Below are positions 41,100 to 52,177 of a stretch of 64,000 nucleotides of DNA, one piece after another. Both the position numbers and the translations under genes were made by a program. Position 1 is the stretch's first letter, and the number at the start of each line of letters is the position of its first letter. Source of the stretch: Cristatella mucedo (Eukaryota > Bryozoa > Phylactolaemata > Cristatellidae); contig WPIO01000001.1 of assembly GCA_009760855.2 (NCBI GenBank), positions 19,807,501-19,871,500 on the forward strand, read 5' to 3'. The notes beneath the pieces were generated by a model. That model made no database searches and was not told where the DNA came from. It saw only the letters and a list, made by a program, of their open reading frames with translations.

Positions 41100-43120
41100 T
41101 CGAGGCTTTACACGCCGGAGTTCGACGAATTACCCCAATTCACCGCAATCCTCTCTAATTAGGCTGAAATCGATAGGACGTTGGCGTTGCCGAGCTCATA
41201 TTTTGGGAGCATCTTGTAACACATTTTCGATTTTATCCAACCAACGAATTTCACGACATTGTAAGCACGAACACTTACGCAAATGAGCTGCTACGATGGA
41301 GGCTTTACTGTAATCTACTTTAGTTCGCCTCACATTCATTACAAATCAGCTGCGAAATGCTCCAAAAAGTTTAGAATATTAAACTACGCTACATGCAAAA
41401 TGAACTCACACAATTTTTCGCTATTCCGCTGATGCGTTCTCACGAAGTCAACTGGAATAGATTGCAGCGGCCTGGCCAATTCCTCAATCCACTGTATCCC
41501 ACAACACAACGAAAGAAATTTTGTGTGAAAAGCTCTTTTTTTGATTGCACATGACTGCACACTCTGCGACCGTTGTATTCATAGAATTTCACTTTCATTA
41601 GCAAGGCCATTCTCGTGCGATGCTCTAAAATCGAATGAATGCCACAGCCTGGGGCCAATACCGCCGCAAAGCGACCGGAACGAGTACACTCAAAAGTATA
41701 ATTATGATTGCACGCTGCTCTACTCTTCGGTTAATGCGTACTTGCACAATTTCACTATAATTGCCTCCACTTTTCTGCAGTCAGGCACTGCAGTCGACAG
41801 CAATGACCAGTGCCAATACCGCAATCTACATCAATCCGATGCAAAATGCCTTGTAATTGGTTTCTCCGTGCTCCAACTTCGAATGCACATTTCAAAGCTT
41901 TGAATTCATAGTTCAAAGCACACTGTTTAAAGTGCGTCATTAGAACCAATTGAACTCATACAATCTCGGGCAATGCACGATAACGACTCGGTTCGAAGCA
42001 CCAATCCACCACAATCCGTGGCAAATCGACCACAAATTGCCTGCACGAAGCTCCAATTGTCATTCCAATTAAGATTTCACTGCGTTAAAAGTAAAGCCAT
42101 AAAACTTTCAAGCTATTTTGTACGTTGATTGTCAACAATGCACGACAATCAACAGTAACGGCAGAGGTCAATACCACAATTCTTCGAAATCGAAGCTCCA
42201 ATTCTCAATCCACGTAACATTTCACTTCGCGAACACATATTTTGTGCGTTCGATCTAGGGCAGTGCATAGCAATCGATAGCAATGACCCGGGCAAATACG
42301 GCTATCCATTATGATTAATCGAAATCGCAGGAAAGTTGCTTGGCCAAGATCAAATTTTTCTTTCGTGTCACAGCGCACCATGCTTCAAGTGAAATTGCCT
42401 CCTTTCAACCAATCGCGAACGTAAAATCGTGAGCAAAGAATGGCAATCGACAGCAATAGCCCGGGCCAATACCCCAACCCGCGGCCAATCGACAAGAAAT
42501 CGGCAGTGCGAAGCTCCAATTGTCATTACATATTACATTCCGCTGTGTCCAAAGTGAAACCTGGCATTTTCAAGCTGCTTTGCTCGTTAACTGTCAGCAA
42601 TGCATGGCAGTCGACAGCAACGGTCAGGACTAATATCGCAATTTGTGGAATATGTACAACATTGACTTGAGAAACTGCTACTCTTGTTCTAACTAAGCAT
42701 CTCACTGTGCTCGCGAATAATTGTGCGAGTTTGATCAACGACAATGCATGGCAACCGACGACAATGACCCGGAAAAATACGCCAATCCATAACGGTCCGT
42801 TACAAATGACTGACAGCTGCTGTACGAATTTCCAAAATGTCTTGCGTATTACATCACTATTTTAAAGATTGAAACCAAATCTTTTCAAACGATCGCGAAC
42901 TTACAATCGAGGGCAAAGCACGGCAATCGACGGCAATGGCCCGGCTTTGGCCTCAATCTGTTTCAGATTGACTAGAAGTTGGCTGCTCGAAGCTTCAATT
43001 ATCATTCCACATGACGCTCGTTGTACGCGAACATAACTACAACATATTGTTCGCGTTCGATCACGGGCAAATTAATGGCAATCAAAGGCAATAGTCCTAA
43101 TAAATTCGCCAATCTGTAAT
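41100..43120. repeat. diverged tandem array (satellite-like), unit about 125-190 bp, roughly 12 units
   Basis: A conserved core resembling GGCAATCGACAGCAATGACC, followed by CGGGCCAATACCGCAATCC, recurs. Its ATGGC-equivalent position falls near 41639, 41787, 41977, 42142, 42267, 42440, 42604, 42748, 42920 and 43075. Diverged units are also visible at about 41460 and upstream. Between cores, shared pieces such as GAAGCTCCAATTGTCATT and TTCACTGCG recur. No long frame crosses it. The units differ greatly, so the array is old rather than recently amplified. Confidence 0.7.
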
Positions 43121-43189
43121 GGTCTGTGATGATTAGAGTCAGTGCTAGTTGGAGATGATCCAACGGTTCTGGCTAATTCCTAAGCAAAT

Positions 43190-43865
43190 TTCTTCATCTG
43201 ACTCAAGAAAGCCCTCCCCCGTGGCTTGGCTCCCGCATACTAAACTGCACAAGTATAAGTGCCTCCTCCGCTCACGTCCTCTGTGGACAATAAATTCGCA
43301 AACATCATTCCTACACTTGAAGACCGTTAGCGCCAGAAGCTTTTACTGTGAACGTCATAGACAGTGGGATTCACTTTCACGACTCTTCCGTAATGACTGT
43401 GAGCCGCGATGTTAAACTAGATAAGGCTGTTAAACTAGATAAGGCTAGTTGCTCTTCAAGACCTCGGTCCTGAGGTTGTGGGTTCGAATCCTGCGGCGAG
43501 CGATCCTTTTTTGCTGCTGCAAGTGGTGGTGATAGCCTTTAAGGATCTTCTTTCGCTTTACAAAAAGAGGCTGTTAAATAAGCTAGTATTTGTATCTTCT
43601 CTCGTGCTGCCAACTCTAGCATACACTTCATGTATGTACTTCCAGTCATCCTGTGCTGCTACATATATGTTACTCATTTCACCCAACTGCCCCCTGACCA
43701 GCTATGTTTCTCACTCTCTCTTTGTCGCATGAGATGAAGTCTGTTGGCTATGGTAAGCGAACCTAAAAGCCGCTTAGTCATTGAGTGTGCTGGAGAAAAC
43801 TCTCCGGCCTAGCACTTACTTCTTGTGGCTTTGAGGAATTACACAAGGACATATATTGTAGTACA
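43190..43865 (+). mobile_element. LINE-A 3' fragment interrupted by a SINE
   Basis: 43190-43415 carries the LINE-A C-terminal coding part (tctgtggacaataaattcg, then the LKTV...RSF...W.SL..LFRND segment). From about 43600 to 43860 the LINE-A 3' UTR resumes (tgagatgaagtctgttggct, then gagtgtgctggagaaaac). The intervening 43430-43595 is a SINE-A copy. This is a nested insertion. Confidence 0.7.
43430..43595 (+). mobile_element. SINE-A copy inserted in LINE-A
   Basis: Contains TTGCTCTTCAAGACCTCGG, B-box GGTTCGAATCC at about 43481, GCGGCGAGCGATCC, CTGCAAGTGGTGGTGATAGCC and AGGCTGTTAAATAAGC. These match the minus-strand copies at 37840 and 56230. LINE-A sequence lies on both sides. Confidence 0.68.
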
Positions 43866-44586
43866 TAGAGATCCCAGGGTGTGAATAAATCACTAAGAAG
43901 CTGAACAGGACGGAGAGAGTAGATTTGGAAGTTTTATTTTAGTGGTTAACGGCTTTCTGTTCAATCACAAGGCTGAAAAACAAGGAGCAGCTGGTTCAGG
44001 GTTTCATAATAACTATGCCAAAATGGGATATAGAATGTCCCTCAAAGTCCGAATCCTTAAAGCTTATTTCCCCAATTCAAGGAGAACATGTGAGCTTACT
44101 CAGAGTAGCAAGGCGAGCAATTTCGTCAGGATATTCAGGACTTTGAACGACGTTATAAAAGACAGTGTAACAAAAACATGATGGGGACTATATTTGGAGA
44201 CTTCTCCGAGAAAGCAATTTCCAGTACAGCCGAAAATCTAGAACAACTCATCTTCTCAGAATCCTTTGAGTGGCCATTTTTGTATGACGTCAAGAGTAAA
44301 TCCATGTCTGCTTCGATTCATTTACAGTTATTTCTGAGTGCTGTGAACTGAAATACTCACATTTGTCAGTTTCCTTGTAGGAAATGTTTTAATTTCATGC
44401 CCTGGTCCTAAATGCCCTGGTCTTAAAAGCAGAATTTGTAAAGATTAATGGCCATTTTATGTACTTCTCACGAATAAAAAATAATACTTACTATCCAGGG
44501 ACACAAATTGTGTCTGTATTATAATAGCCAAAAAACAACCAGCTGGCTTTGGCAGCTAGGTCGAGCCTATATATATGGTCCGTGTT

Positions 44587-44589
<3 letters not shown>

Positions 44590-44622
<33 letters not shown>
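44590..44622 (+). repeat. (TA)n microsatellite
   Basis: A pure TA run about 65 bases upstream of the possible acceptor region of the exon at 44688. Confidence 0.95.
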
Positions 44623-44630
<8 letters not shown>

Positions 44631-44687
44631 GTATATAATTACACTGTATTTATATTTATGTGCATATCCCTTGGAATTTGCTCTCAG

Positions 44688-44929
44688 CCACTCGGCGGGC
44701 AGAAGCCAGAAGCCATGACTGCAACATACAGTCGAATTATGTCCTCGTGACAGCTGGCGAGATCAGGGTGCTACTGACGGCCAAAGCGAAGCAGTGCTAC
44801 AATGCACAGCAACCGTCGAAGACGCCGGGCAGGAAGAAGCTTGCACATTCTGCACCAGCGGATGAAATTAAGCCGTTCGCTCGTGCGATCAGACAGCTAA
44901 AAGGCAGCATGCGTCGGATTTTCTCCTAA
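44688..44929 (+). CDS. possible terminal exon of an unidentified gene
   Basis: A good acceptor (tttgctctcag) at 44687 is followed by a frame (phase 1 entry) of 80 codons ending in TAA at 44927-44929. The peptide is basic at its end (FARAIRQLKGSMRRIFS) and contains a SNYVLVTAGEIRVLL strand-like stretch. GC content rises sharply relative to the flanking AT-rich DNA. No matching upstream exon was found and I do not recognise the family. It would converge on seipin, with about 180 bases between the stop codons. Confidence 0.3.
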
Positions 44930-45111
44930 CGCGCTGGCCGATGTCGGTTACGGTCAGCAGGGCTGACGCTGGCCGCAGCTCGGCGCTCCCAGGGCCGACG
45001 AACCTTCGGTCGAGAGCAGCTGGCACGAGATGGCTGTGCGAACTCGGGCACCTCCTGCCAGCCGACCGGCCGACCGAGGACGGACACTCGTCGGCTACCG
45101 AGTCGGCCGCC

Positions 45112-46254
45112 TCAGCTGTGCCGCTGGCGCCTCCTTCTCAGCTCGCCACCATCGCCCTCGGCGAGAGCGCAGGCGGCAACCTCTCGGCGTCGCTCCTCGC
45201 CGATGCCGTCATCGCCTCTGGCACCGCAGTAGTCCTCCACGGCAGACGGGTCATGGCCGGTCGCGATCGCGGCGGCCGCCGCAGCATCTGCAGCGGCGGC
45301 CGGTGACTGCGACGACACGCTCTCGGCAGCGCCCACGGCCGGCAGGTTGGTGGCGCTGGCTATCTGAGTGTCGGCGGGCACGGCAGCGGCTCGGCGGCGG
45401 CGTCTCGAACGTGCCAGCCACGACGAGACGAGCACGACGAGCAGGAAGCTCTCGAACGACGCGACGCCGACGACGGCCGAGACGAGCGGCCAGTGGAACA
45501 TCCAGTAGCTCAGGCCGACCAGGCTGACGCGCACTCGCAGCTGCGCGGCGTACAGCTCGACGCGCCCGTCGCTCAGCTCGAGCACGAGCCTCGCAGTCGG
45601 CCGGTAGGCGTTCTCGCGGTACTCGGCGAACAGCTCGACGCCGAGCGTCTGCTTCTGCTCGCGCTCGCCCAACAGGTAGAGGGGCGCAAACAAGAGCGTG
45701 TCGAGCGCGCGCAGCAGCCACGAGCGGTAGCGCAGGCGAAGCATTCGCGCGGCCGTCTGCAGCAGCTCGCCGCGAGCGTCGTACGAGCGTGCGGCCAGAG
45801 TGAACGTGCCGAGCGCAACGTTGCCCTCCGATTCGGGCAGCTGAAACTCAACCGTCACGGCGTACGCGTGGCCGGGTGCGAACAGCGCCAGAGGAGGTGC
45901 GCCGCCGGCACTGACGTAAGCGTCCAGCTCGGCGACGAGCGACCCGGTGCCGCTGTCGCCAGCGAAGCGGTCCGCCGCCGCTGCCGCCGCTGCTGCAGCG
46001 CCATCGGCGAGTGCGCTGGCGTTTCGCGGCGGCGGCTGCTCGTCGCGTTTTGACAGCGATGTCTCGGCGACCGACGTGCGCTTGACGAAGTGCAGGGGCA
46101 GCTCGCTGTACGACGGAGGTATCCACGAGTAGTACAGAGACCCGTAGAGGAATAGCGACAGCACGAACGTCAGCATCAGTGCGACGATTGCCGTGAGCAG
46201 ACGCACTGATGCGCCGACCACCGAGGACCTGACGTGGGCCAGCAGTGCAACCAT
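45112..46254 (-). CDS. BSCL2: seipin (BSCL2) homologue, single uninterrupted coding exon
   Basis: ER membrane protein that organises lipid-droplet biogenesis at ER-droplet contacts; 380 residues, ATG at 46254 and TGA at 45114-45112. Family signatures: first membrane helix at about 18-40 followed by FLYGSLYYSW and PVHF-like LPLHFVKRT; the lumenal beta-sandwich with VTVEFQLPESEGNVALGTFTL; a hydrophobic helix at about 177-195 (RSWLLRALDTLLFAPLYL); EQKQTLGVELFAEYRENAYRPT; GLSYWMFHWP; and the second helix at about 255-279, followed by a run of arginines. Differences from human: an Ala-rich insertion at about 85-94, the NVS glycosylation sequon at its usual place replaced by YVS with an NAS at N78 instead, and an Ala-rich C-terminal tail. 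Human BSCL2 has many introns; here the coding region has none. A ttgcag acceptor about 27 bases upstream of the ATG suggests a 5'-UTR intron. Confidence 0.93.
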   Translation of the reverse strand: MVALLAHVRSSVVGASVRLLTAIVALMLTFVLSLFLYGSLYYSWIPPSYSELPLHFVKRTSVAETSLSKRDEQPPPRNASALADGAAAAAAAAADRFAGDSGTGSLVAELDAYVSAGGAPPLALFAPGHAYAVTVEFQLPESEGNVALGTFTLAARSYDARGELLQTAARMLRLRYRSWLLRALDTLLFAPLYLLGEREQKQTLGVELFAEYRENAYRPTARLVLELSDGRVELYAAQLRVRVSLVGLSYWMFHWPLVSAVVGVASFESFLLVVLVSSWLARSRRRRRAAAVPADTQIASATNLPAVGAAESVSSQSPAAAADAAAAAAIATGHDPSAVEDYCGARGDDGIGEERRREVAACALAEGDGGELRRRRQRHS

Positions 46255-47331
46255 GGCTGCCCCTCAGCAGACGTACACGTGACCTGCAAATAGGGACGAT
46301 CAGTGCACAAGGTTAGTGCGGCGGGCGGTGGCGGGCGGGCGGGCGGGCACGACGATGCTGGGATGGGCAAGAACAGTTGGACAAGGGCTGAGGGTAAGAG
46401 GAGATTCGAGCCTCTGAGTGAGAGTGCACCGCTTACTGCTGGCTGCACGCCTGCAGGACAGGAGTCGAAGAAAGAGAGCAGGAACCGAAGAGGCAGAAAA
46501 TAATAACAGAGGTGACCCAGAGGCGACTTCTTCTAATCACAGCAACCCAATGGACCACCATTGATCAGCGCGTATGTAGCAAAAGCCGCATGCAGAAAAC
46601 TGCCGGGCGACAGAACAAGCAGCTGGAAAGTATTGTGCAGGTTCACTTCCTGCTCAGCTCTCTTTACCGTGTTAAGGTGAAAGGTCACGGCAACTGGTAG
46701 CACAAAGACCTGACCTGCAATCCAGCAGCATGTGTGCCTGCTAGCCTTACCACCCCACAGGTCTAGTTCCTGTAGTCATCACAGAGTTTAAGGGTGTGCT
46801 ATTAAATGCAAGGCACTTGCTGGGCATGAGCCACTGAGCTGCAGTGACGTTCAGCAGCTGCAGCTCAGAGCCAACCACGGGTGGGGGGGGGTCAAGCCAG
46901 CTTCCAGCTACCACTAAGCATTCGACACCTTTGACTAGCTTTACTGCCTGCTACTATATCCGAGATCAGCATGCATAACTTCAAAGACATCACTGATAGA
47001 ATAATAGAAAACCAAAGCGCAAGTCTCTCTAAATTTATTCACGCACCAGTAGTTTAGCTGATTCCAAGCATGAGGATGGGAGCACATGAACACATGTGAC
47101 TCTGATCACACATACGGGCACAAAGACGATTTATTGTGCACTCTATATGACACAGCACATTGGCTTCGGATCCAACAACATTTCCTACTAAGAACAATCG
47201 GCAAGTTAACCATAAGGTGCATTTGGTTGATGCCCAAGGCAATCAGCGTCAGCAAAAAGTTCGATGCAAGCCTGCAACGGCTAAAACAGAGGCCTTAGAA
47301 GATAAGTTCCTAAGTGCATGTGCCGCGTGAT

Positions 47332-47334
<3 letters not shown>

Positions 47335-47391
<57 letters not shown>
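47335..47391 (+). repeat. (GT)n microsatellite
   Basis: A near-pure GT run of about 55 bases upstream of seipin. Confidence 0.96.
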
Positions 47392-47392
<1 letters not shown>

Positions 47393-48249
47393 ACGCACAT
47401 AATGGCACATGTGCACGAGCTTGCTAGGGAGAATGTGCATATGTGCATGCATCTTTGCACTGAGTTCGTAATGCATACCTATGCTCCCTTTGAATAAAAA
47501 TAAAGCAATTTCAATGTGCCCCAAGGGAGCTAGATTTCTGACTCAGGCACCTTGGCAATCGCATTGCAGCACACAACCCCAAAACAAGAAAATGAAGACT
47601 ATATCACAAATTACGGCATATGACATTTACGATCCGTCAACGGTGTCTGGAAAACCACAACTAATGGTGCTCACAGAACCATGGTCATATTATCCAGCAT
47701 TGGCAGCAGATCGGAAATGTCGTCGCTAGCACCTTGCACAACATTTCGAAAGCCGTGTAGGCTTTTCAGTCCAATACTCGGATGGAAAAAGCCACTAGTG
47801 TAGCGCGTTCAAATGTGCAGCAATTACGTCGTTTTTGGCAATTGCCGGCTCCCACATCACGGACCCAGGTCGTGAACGGAGTCCAGCAGCAGGCAACCTT
47901 GTATAGCAACTGCAAGGAGGGCGGAGGGCGGCTGCTAGAGCTCCTCTGCTGCTCTACAAATGAGGCAGTTTAATCAGCCGACCTTTACTTAACTTTTACT
48001 TTACCATGCCCACAGCAATGCAATATATGTTTTCGGATCAAGCAGGAGAGCTCTCATTACTGGGATGGTCTTTTGCACATCGGCCCAGTGCTTTTGCACA
48101 TTGGCCCACTGCTGACTGGGACTGTAACCTTGGGATTGACGAAAGCGCCACGTTGGACGATCTCTTGCTTATCGCGGGTTGCCTCGTCGTTCGCTCCACA
48201 GGCTGTGGCCAGTGGAGCGTACACTTGCACCTCGAGCATTTCCTTACAG

Positions 48250-48430
48250 CCGCATCACGCTCCTGCTCTCGATCTTCGCCGCCGCTTTCACTTCGGCGCT
48301 GCACATTTTGGCTGTCAGCCGTTTCCATGTCACCTCTACTGGAGCTGACGCGCTTGCTGCAAATGACGTGCCTCGGCCAGCGGCGAACAGGACGGCGTAT
48401 GCCAGCACAGCCTGCGGTCGGCGCGAGCCG
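48250..48430 (+). CDS. possible internal exon with a hydrophobic segment
   Basis: A strong pyrimidine-rich acceptor (tttccttacag) and a donor (GAGCCG/gtaacg) bound a 181-nt open segment. Its phase-1 reading gives ITLLLSIFAAAFTSALHILAV followed by a hydrophilic part with an NRT sequon, as a type II membrane protein N-terminus might. The segment is GC-rich. No partner exons could be placed and two other frames are also open for part of it, so this is only a candidate. Confidence 0.22.
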
Positions 48431-49559
48431 GTAACGGGCTCAGCGGCTCTGTGCCCGAAAGCTCAGGCGCAGGCTCGCGAGCACAGAGCCGACAGACGCA
48501 CGCGAGCATCACGCGCAACGAGAGCCGCCGAGACTTTTGAGTTCACTCTAGGGAGACCCTCTAGCATAAATTATGGGCAATTGGTGGCCTTGCGGAGCTA
48601 CAGGCAGAACAGCAGTACTTCCATACCTGTATGTAGACAACAGTCGTACGGATGCCCAGGCCAGCCGGCTTGTATGCGCCGGTAAGAAATGATTCGAGCG
48701 ACAACAATACAGGCCGACGATTACTGTCAATGGTGGTGGACATCAACACGATAACAGAATGCTTTCACTGCCACCTCAGCCCAGGGGGCCGACGTCGGCA
48801 GCCGCCGACGTGTAAGTCAGCAAACGACTGCGTGGTAAGGAGGAGGCAGCGGTGTGCCTGCCCTTGGTGTTCAAGGTCGTTCGAATAGCGGTCCGCCCGT
48901 ACGGGGTCGTATACTTCTGCGGAAGTGGTTGGACCTGGCAGCCGCTAAGGAGCTCGTCAGCTAGCTAAAAATGAAATGCCAGATGCCTCAAGGGTGCGGG
49001 CAAGTGTCGTAGGCAATGCCCCGCAAAGTCTGCACCCGGCCTGCACCAATCCGGCCGACCGGGCCCCGTCTCCCCCCCCCCCCCCCCGCGCCGGTCGGCT
49101 GGGCCGCTCTCCCAGTGCTCTCCCGCGCCCTCCCAGTGCCGGCCGACTCCGCAGCTGCAGCGGGCGGTCATCGCAGCTCGCTCTCGGCAGATGCCGGTCG
49201 ACCGACGGTCACGCCGCAGCCGCTGCCGGCGGCCGTCGGATGCGGCGGCTGCGGCAGCGAAGTCGAGCGCTGAGGGTGCCAGCGCAGCAGACGGTTCCCG
49301 TGGCGTTAGCTCGTTACCTAGCCACCTACGTTGACTAGCCTTCGAACGCTGCTATAAAGTTCCGCCTCCATAAGCAAATTCTAAAACGTTCAGTCGGCCT
49401 CGCTCTGGCCATGCGTCGTACCTAGCGAGCAGGTGTGATGAAGCCAATTCTTCGAGAGAAAAGCTATTTGTCGACAGTAGCCGACAACGAGTGACAGCCA
49501 GCGAAAACAATTTGAATGACGGAATTAAATAATTCACCTTATTTTACATTGCCCCAAGA

Positions 49560-49830
49560 GAACTTATTTCTATCCAGGCGCTGTACGTGTGATTCGTCCT
49601 TAGTGTGCTTATGCGTGCTTACGCAGTGCATTCTGCCACTAACCATATTTGCATGCTGACCCTATGCGTGTCGCCTTTAACCGTGTTATACTTGCTGACT
49701 TGAGCATGCTACCACTAACCATTCAATCATGCTTCCTTTGCAGCATATGTAAAGTGCCTAGAAAGAGAGTGAGTTCTCTGAGGGCGCTATAAAAATGTAT
49801 TCTTTATTATTATTAGTAGTAGTATATCCA
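49560..49830 (+). mobile_element. LINE-B 3'-UTR fragment
   Basis: Shows the same blocks as the copy at 32395 (GTGATTCGTCCTTA, CTGCCACTAACCATATT, CATTCAATCATGC, then GTGCCTAGAAAGAGA and TTCTCTGAGGGCGCTAT) and ends in an ATT repeat. No coding sequence remains. Confidence 0.7.
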
Positions 49831-50639
49831 TGGTCAGCGAACCCCCTGATCGGGCGACCAATTCGCACGGACGCCGCAGCGGACCCGTAGACCACCGTCC
49901 TGCCCGGCGTCGTCGACGTAACTCTCCGACCTCTGCCGCCCGTTACTTAAATATTACCTCCGTAAATCGCAGCAGCCCATAAACCAGCGAGAATCATAAT
50001 CACTGCTGTGCCATAAATCACCCCAAGCCTTAAACTGGCCGTAAGGGTAATAGCAAAGCAATAAATACTGTTGACCCATAAACCACTAATATCTCAAATT
50101 AGCGGCGCGATTATTGGGAGGTCATGTAGGGAGCCCATAAAGAAGGCGTTACTTACTGGATTTGTCTTGAGCCCACTTCCTTTGACTATCTTGACTATCT
50201 CTCTTGCCCATATCGTCGCCGAACACGAATCTTAGGTTTATTTTATTAGGCAAATGCAACCCCAGTTATACTTTGACCCGTCTAAGCCGAGCTCATCGCC
50301 CTATTCGCACGAATTCATAAAATGATTCCCTTACGTCCTGCATATATTATACCCCTGGGCCAAACCAGGGTATAAAGATGACTCTAACTCATTATTTGGC
50401 GGTTTCGTGCGCTGCTATTCCTGCCTGTCTGTGGCAGGCGATGTCCAGGTCCGGATGCAGTTAAGCCCGTCAATTTTGGCTTGAGTCTGCCTAGGGCACC
50501 CCCGTCTCTTCCTTCATTCACCGCCTCTCGTGAAGTTGCAGATTCGCGGCCCTTTCGCTTCACTTTTCTGCCGCTTCGTACCGAGCTTCTCGTGACTGAT
50601 TCCAAGTGCCTCGAATGTAAATTTTTGCTCACAAGTTAC

Positions 50640-50745
50640 TCTTCAGCGATGACCAAGGTCGTGGGCTCAAGCCCTGCGGCGGCGTATATGAAGCGCCTGG
50701 ATGGAGATAGCATTCTCTTAGGGCGCTGTACAAATGTATATTAAA
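50640..50745 (+). mobile_element. short SINE-like element (tRNA B-box plus LINE-B-like tail)
   Basis: CCAAGGTCGTGGGCTCAAGCC (B-box-like) is followed by GGCGTATATGAAGCGCCTGG and a tail of TTCTCTTAGGGCGCTGTAC and AAATGTATATT. The same architecture recurs at 53290 and 62790. Confidence 0.5.
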
Positions 50746-52016
50746 ATATTGTGAGCAAATTATTAGGATCGGCTGCATTAGTCTGTCTGGACGCTTGCGC
50801 GTGGAATTGTGCCGAATGCGGTGCCTGCTACGAGTCGAGGGGACGCGTCATGTCGGCGGTTGGCTGCATCACAATCACAGTTGGGGCAGTTGGCTGCAGC
50901 ATAAGACACAGGATTGGGCCCAGAGAGAGGAGGGGCGGCAGAGCTCGCGATGACATTTCTCATTGACGACGATTTCTCGTGACGCTCCTCGTTTCCTCAT
51001 TATCTGACGAGGACTCAAAGCTGGTCAAAGCCTGCTGCCGCTTATCTGAGCAGCTCATAATCATAACTGCATACAAGCTACTTGAGTGCCCGTGACAGTG
51101 CTAGCCCAACCGAGGGTCAGTCCATTTATAGCGGTCGGCCATTGCCACCTTTATCGGTGATTCCTTATCCACTGCTTCAGCTAGAGCAGCATCTAATGCC
51201 CACTCGTAAAACATCAACAAGTTATGGACCACAGGATGTTTTTTTTTAAATCGAATTCCAGTAAACCAAGGCATTCATACGACCATGCATACTTGTTTCG
51301 TTTTAATATATCGTAACCATTTCACTATTTGGGTTTACTGTGACGACCTATGCATTCTTCTAGTCTCCATGAGAACGTTTTTTACTTGGTAAGTATTCTG
51401 TATGCCTGTATGTTATAGTATTATATTATATATATATTATATTGTTATAGTATGATAGTATGCCTGAGAAAGCGCGACTTCATCACGATCCAAAGGAATT
51501 GAAGTACCTATTCCTATTTCGAAAACCTCTGATTTACTAGCCACTGCATCTGGCCAGGCAAAATTATCTAGAGCAGTTAATAGGCTGGCATGGCTAAAGA
51601 GGCAGTCGAAAAGATTCATGGAACTGAGGTGCAGCACAAGCCGGCAAGCTTGGGTTTTTCTTTTGAAGTAAATCAGGAACGTGGAATAAGAGAGCAATCC
51701 TAGTGAAGCAAATACAAAATGCTAGATTGCAAAGTGTAAGCCAAGCCAAACCGTGCAGACAGAAATTACGAAACTAGTGTGTATAGCACGTCAGCAAGAG
51801 GCTGGACACTGCTTTGCAAAACCTGAAAACAAAGAAAGCGAAATACCCATGGAGACATGTCGACAGAGACTGATGCTTAAGTCTACCAAAATGGGACACC
51901 GTCCAACCCCCTAGGCCATCCCCCCTTAATTGTTTGCATAACCAAGCAGTCCAAGATAAAATGCTGCTGCAAACTGAAAACGATACCGCAAGGAAAACGC
52001 CAACTGAGCACTTGCT

Positions 52017-52022
52017 TTTATT
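52017..52022 (-). terminator. candidate polyA signal of C1QBP
   Basis: TTTATT on the plus strand reads AATAAA on the minus strand about 155 bases after the C1QBP stop codon. It is the nearest canonical hexamer I see, but the actual site is not shown. Confidence 0.35.
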
Positions 52023-52177
52023 GTGTCGTGCAGAAAACGCAGAGTTTAATACGAATAAGCTTAAACGGATCATAACGCTTACACAGCTAATGATACAGAT
52101 AAAAACAGGGACAGTCAGCTAAGTGTAATTGGAGGTCCAAAAGCACTGGCGGCATGATGCTATGAAGACATACTGCC

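Larger units (their letters stand above)
46284..52016. other. intergenic region between seipin and C1QBP
   Basis: GC-rich patches at about 48150-48560 and 48960-49300 (the latter with a run of about 16 C at 49073-49087), one possible exon at 48250-48430, LINE-B and SINE-like fragments, and a GT microsatellite. No complete gene is recognisable. A SINE remnant-like segment with GAGGCAGTTTAATCAGC occurs near 47960. Confidence 0.5.

Noticed and set aside
45251-46053. Long Arg/Ala-rich frames on both strands over the seipin gene
   Set aside because: Shadow frames of GC-rich seipin coding sequence; only the 46254-45112 frame carries family motifs.
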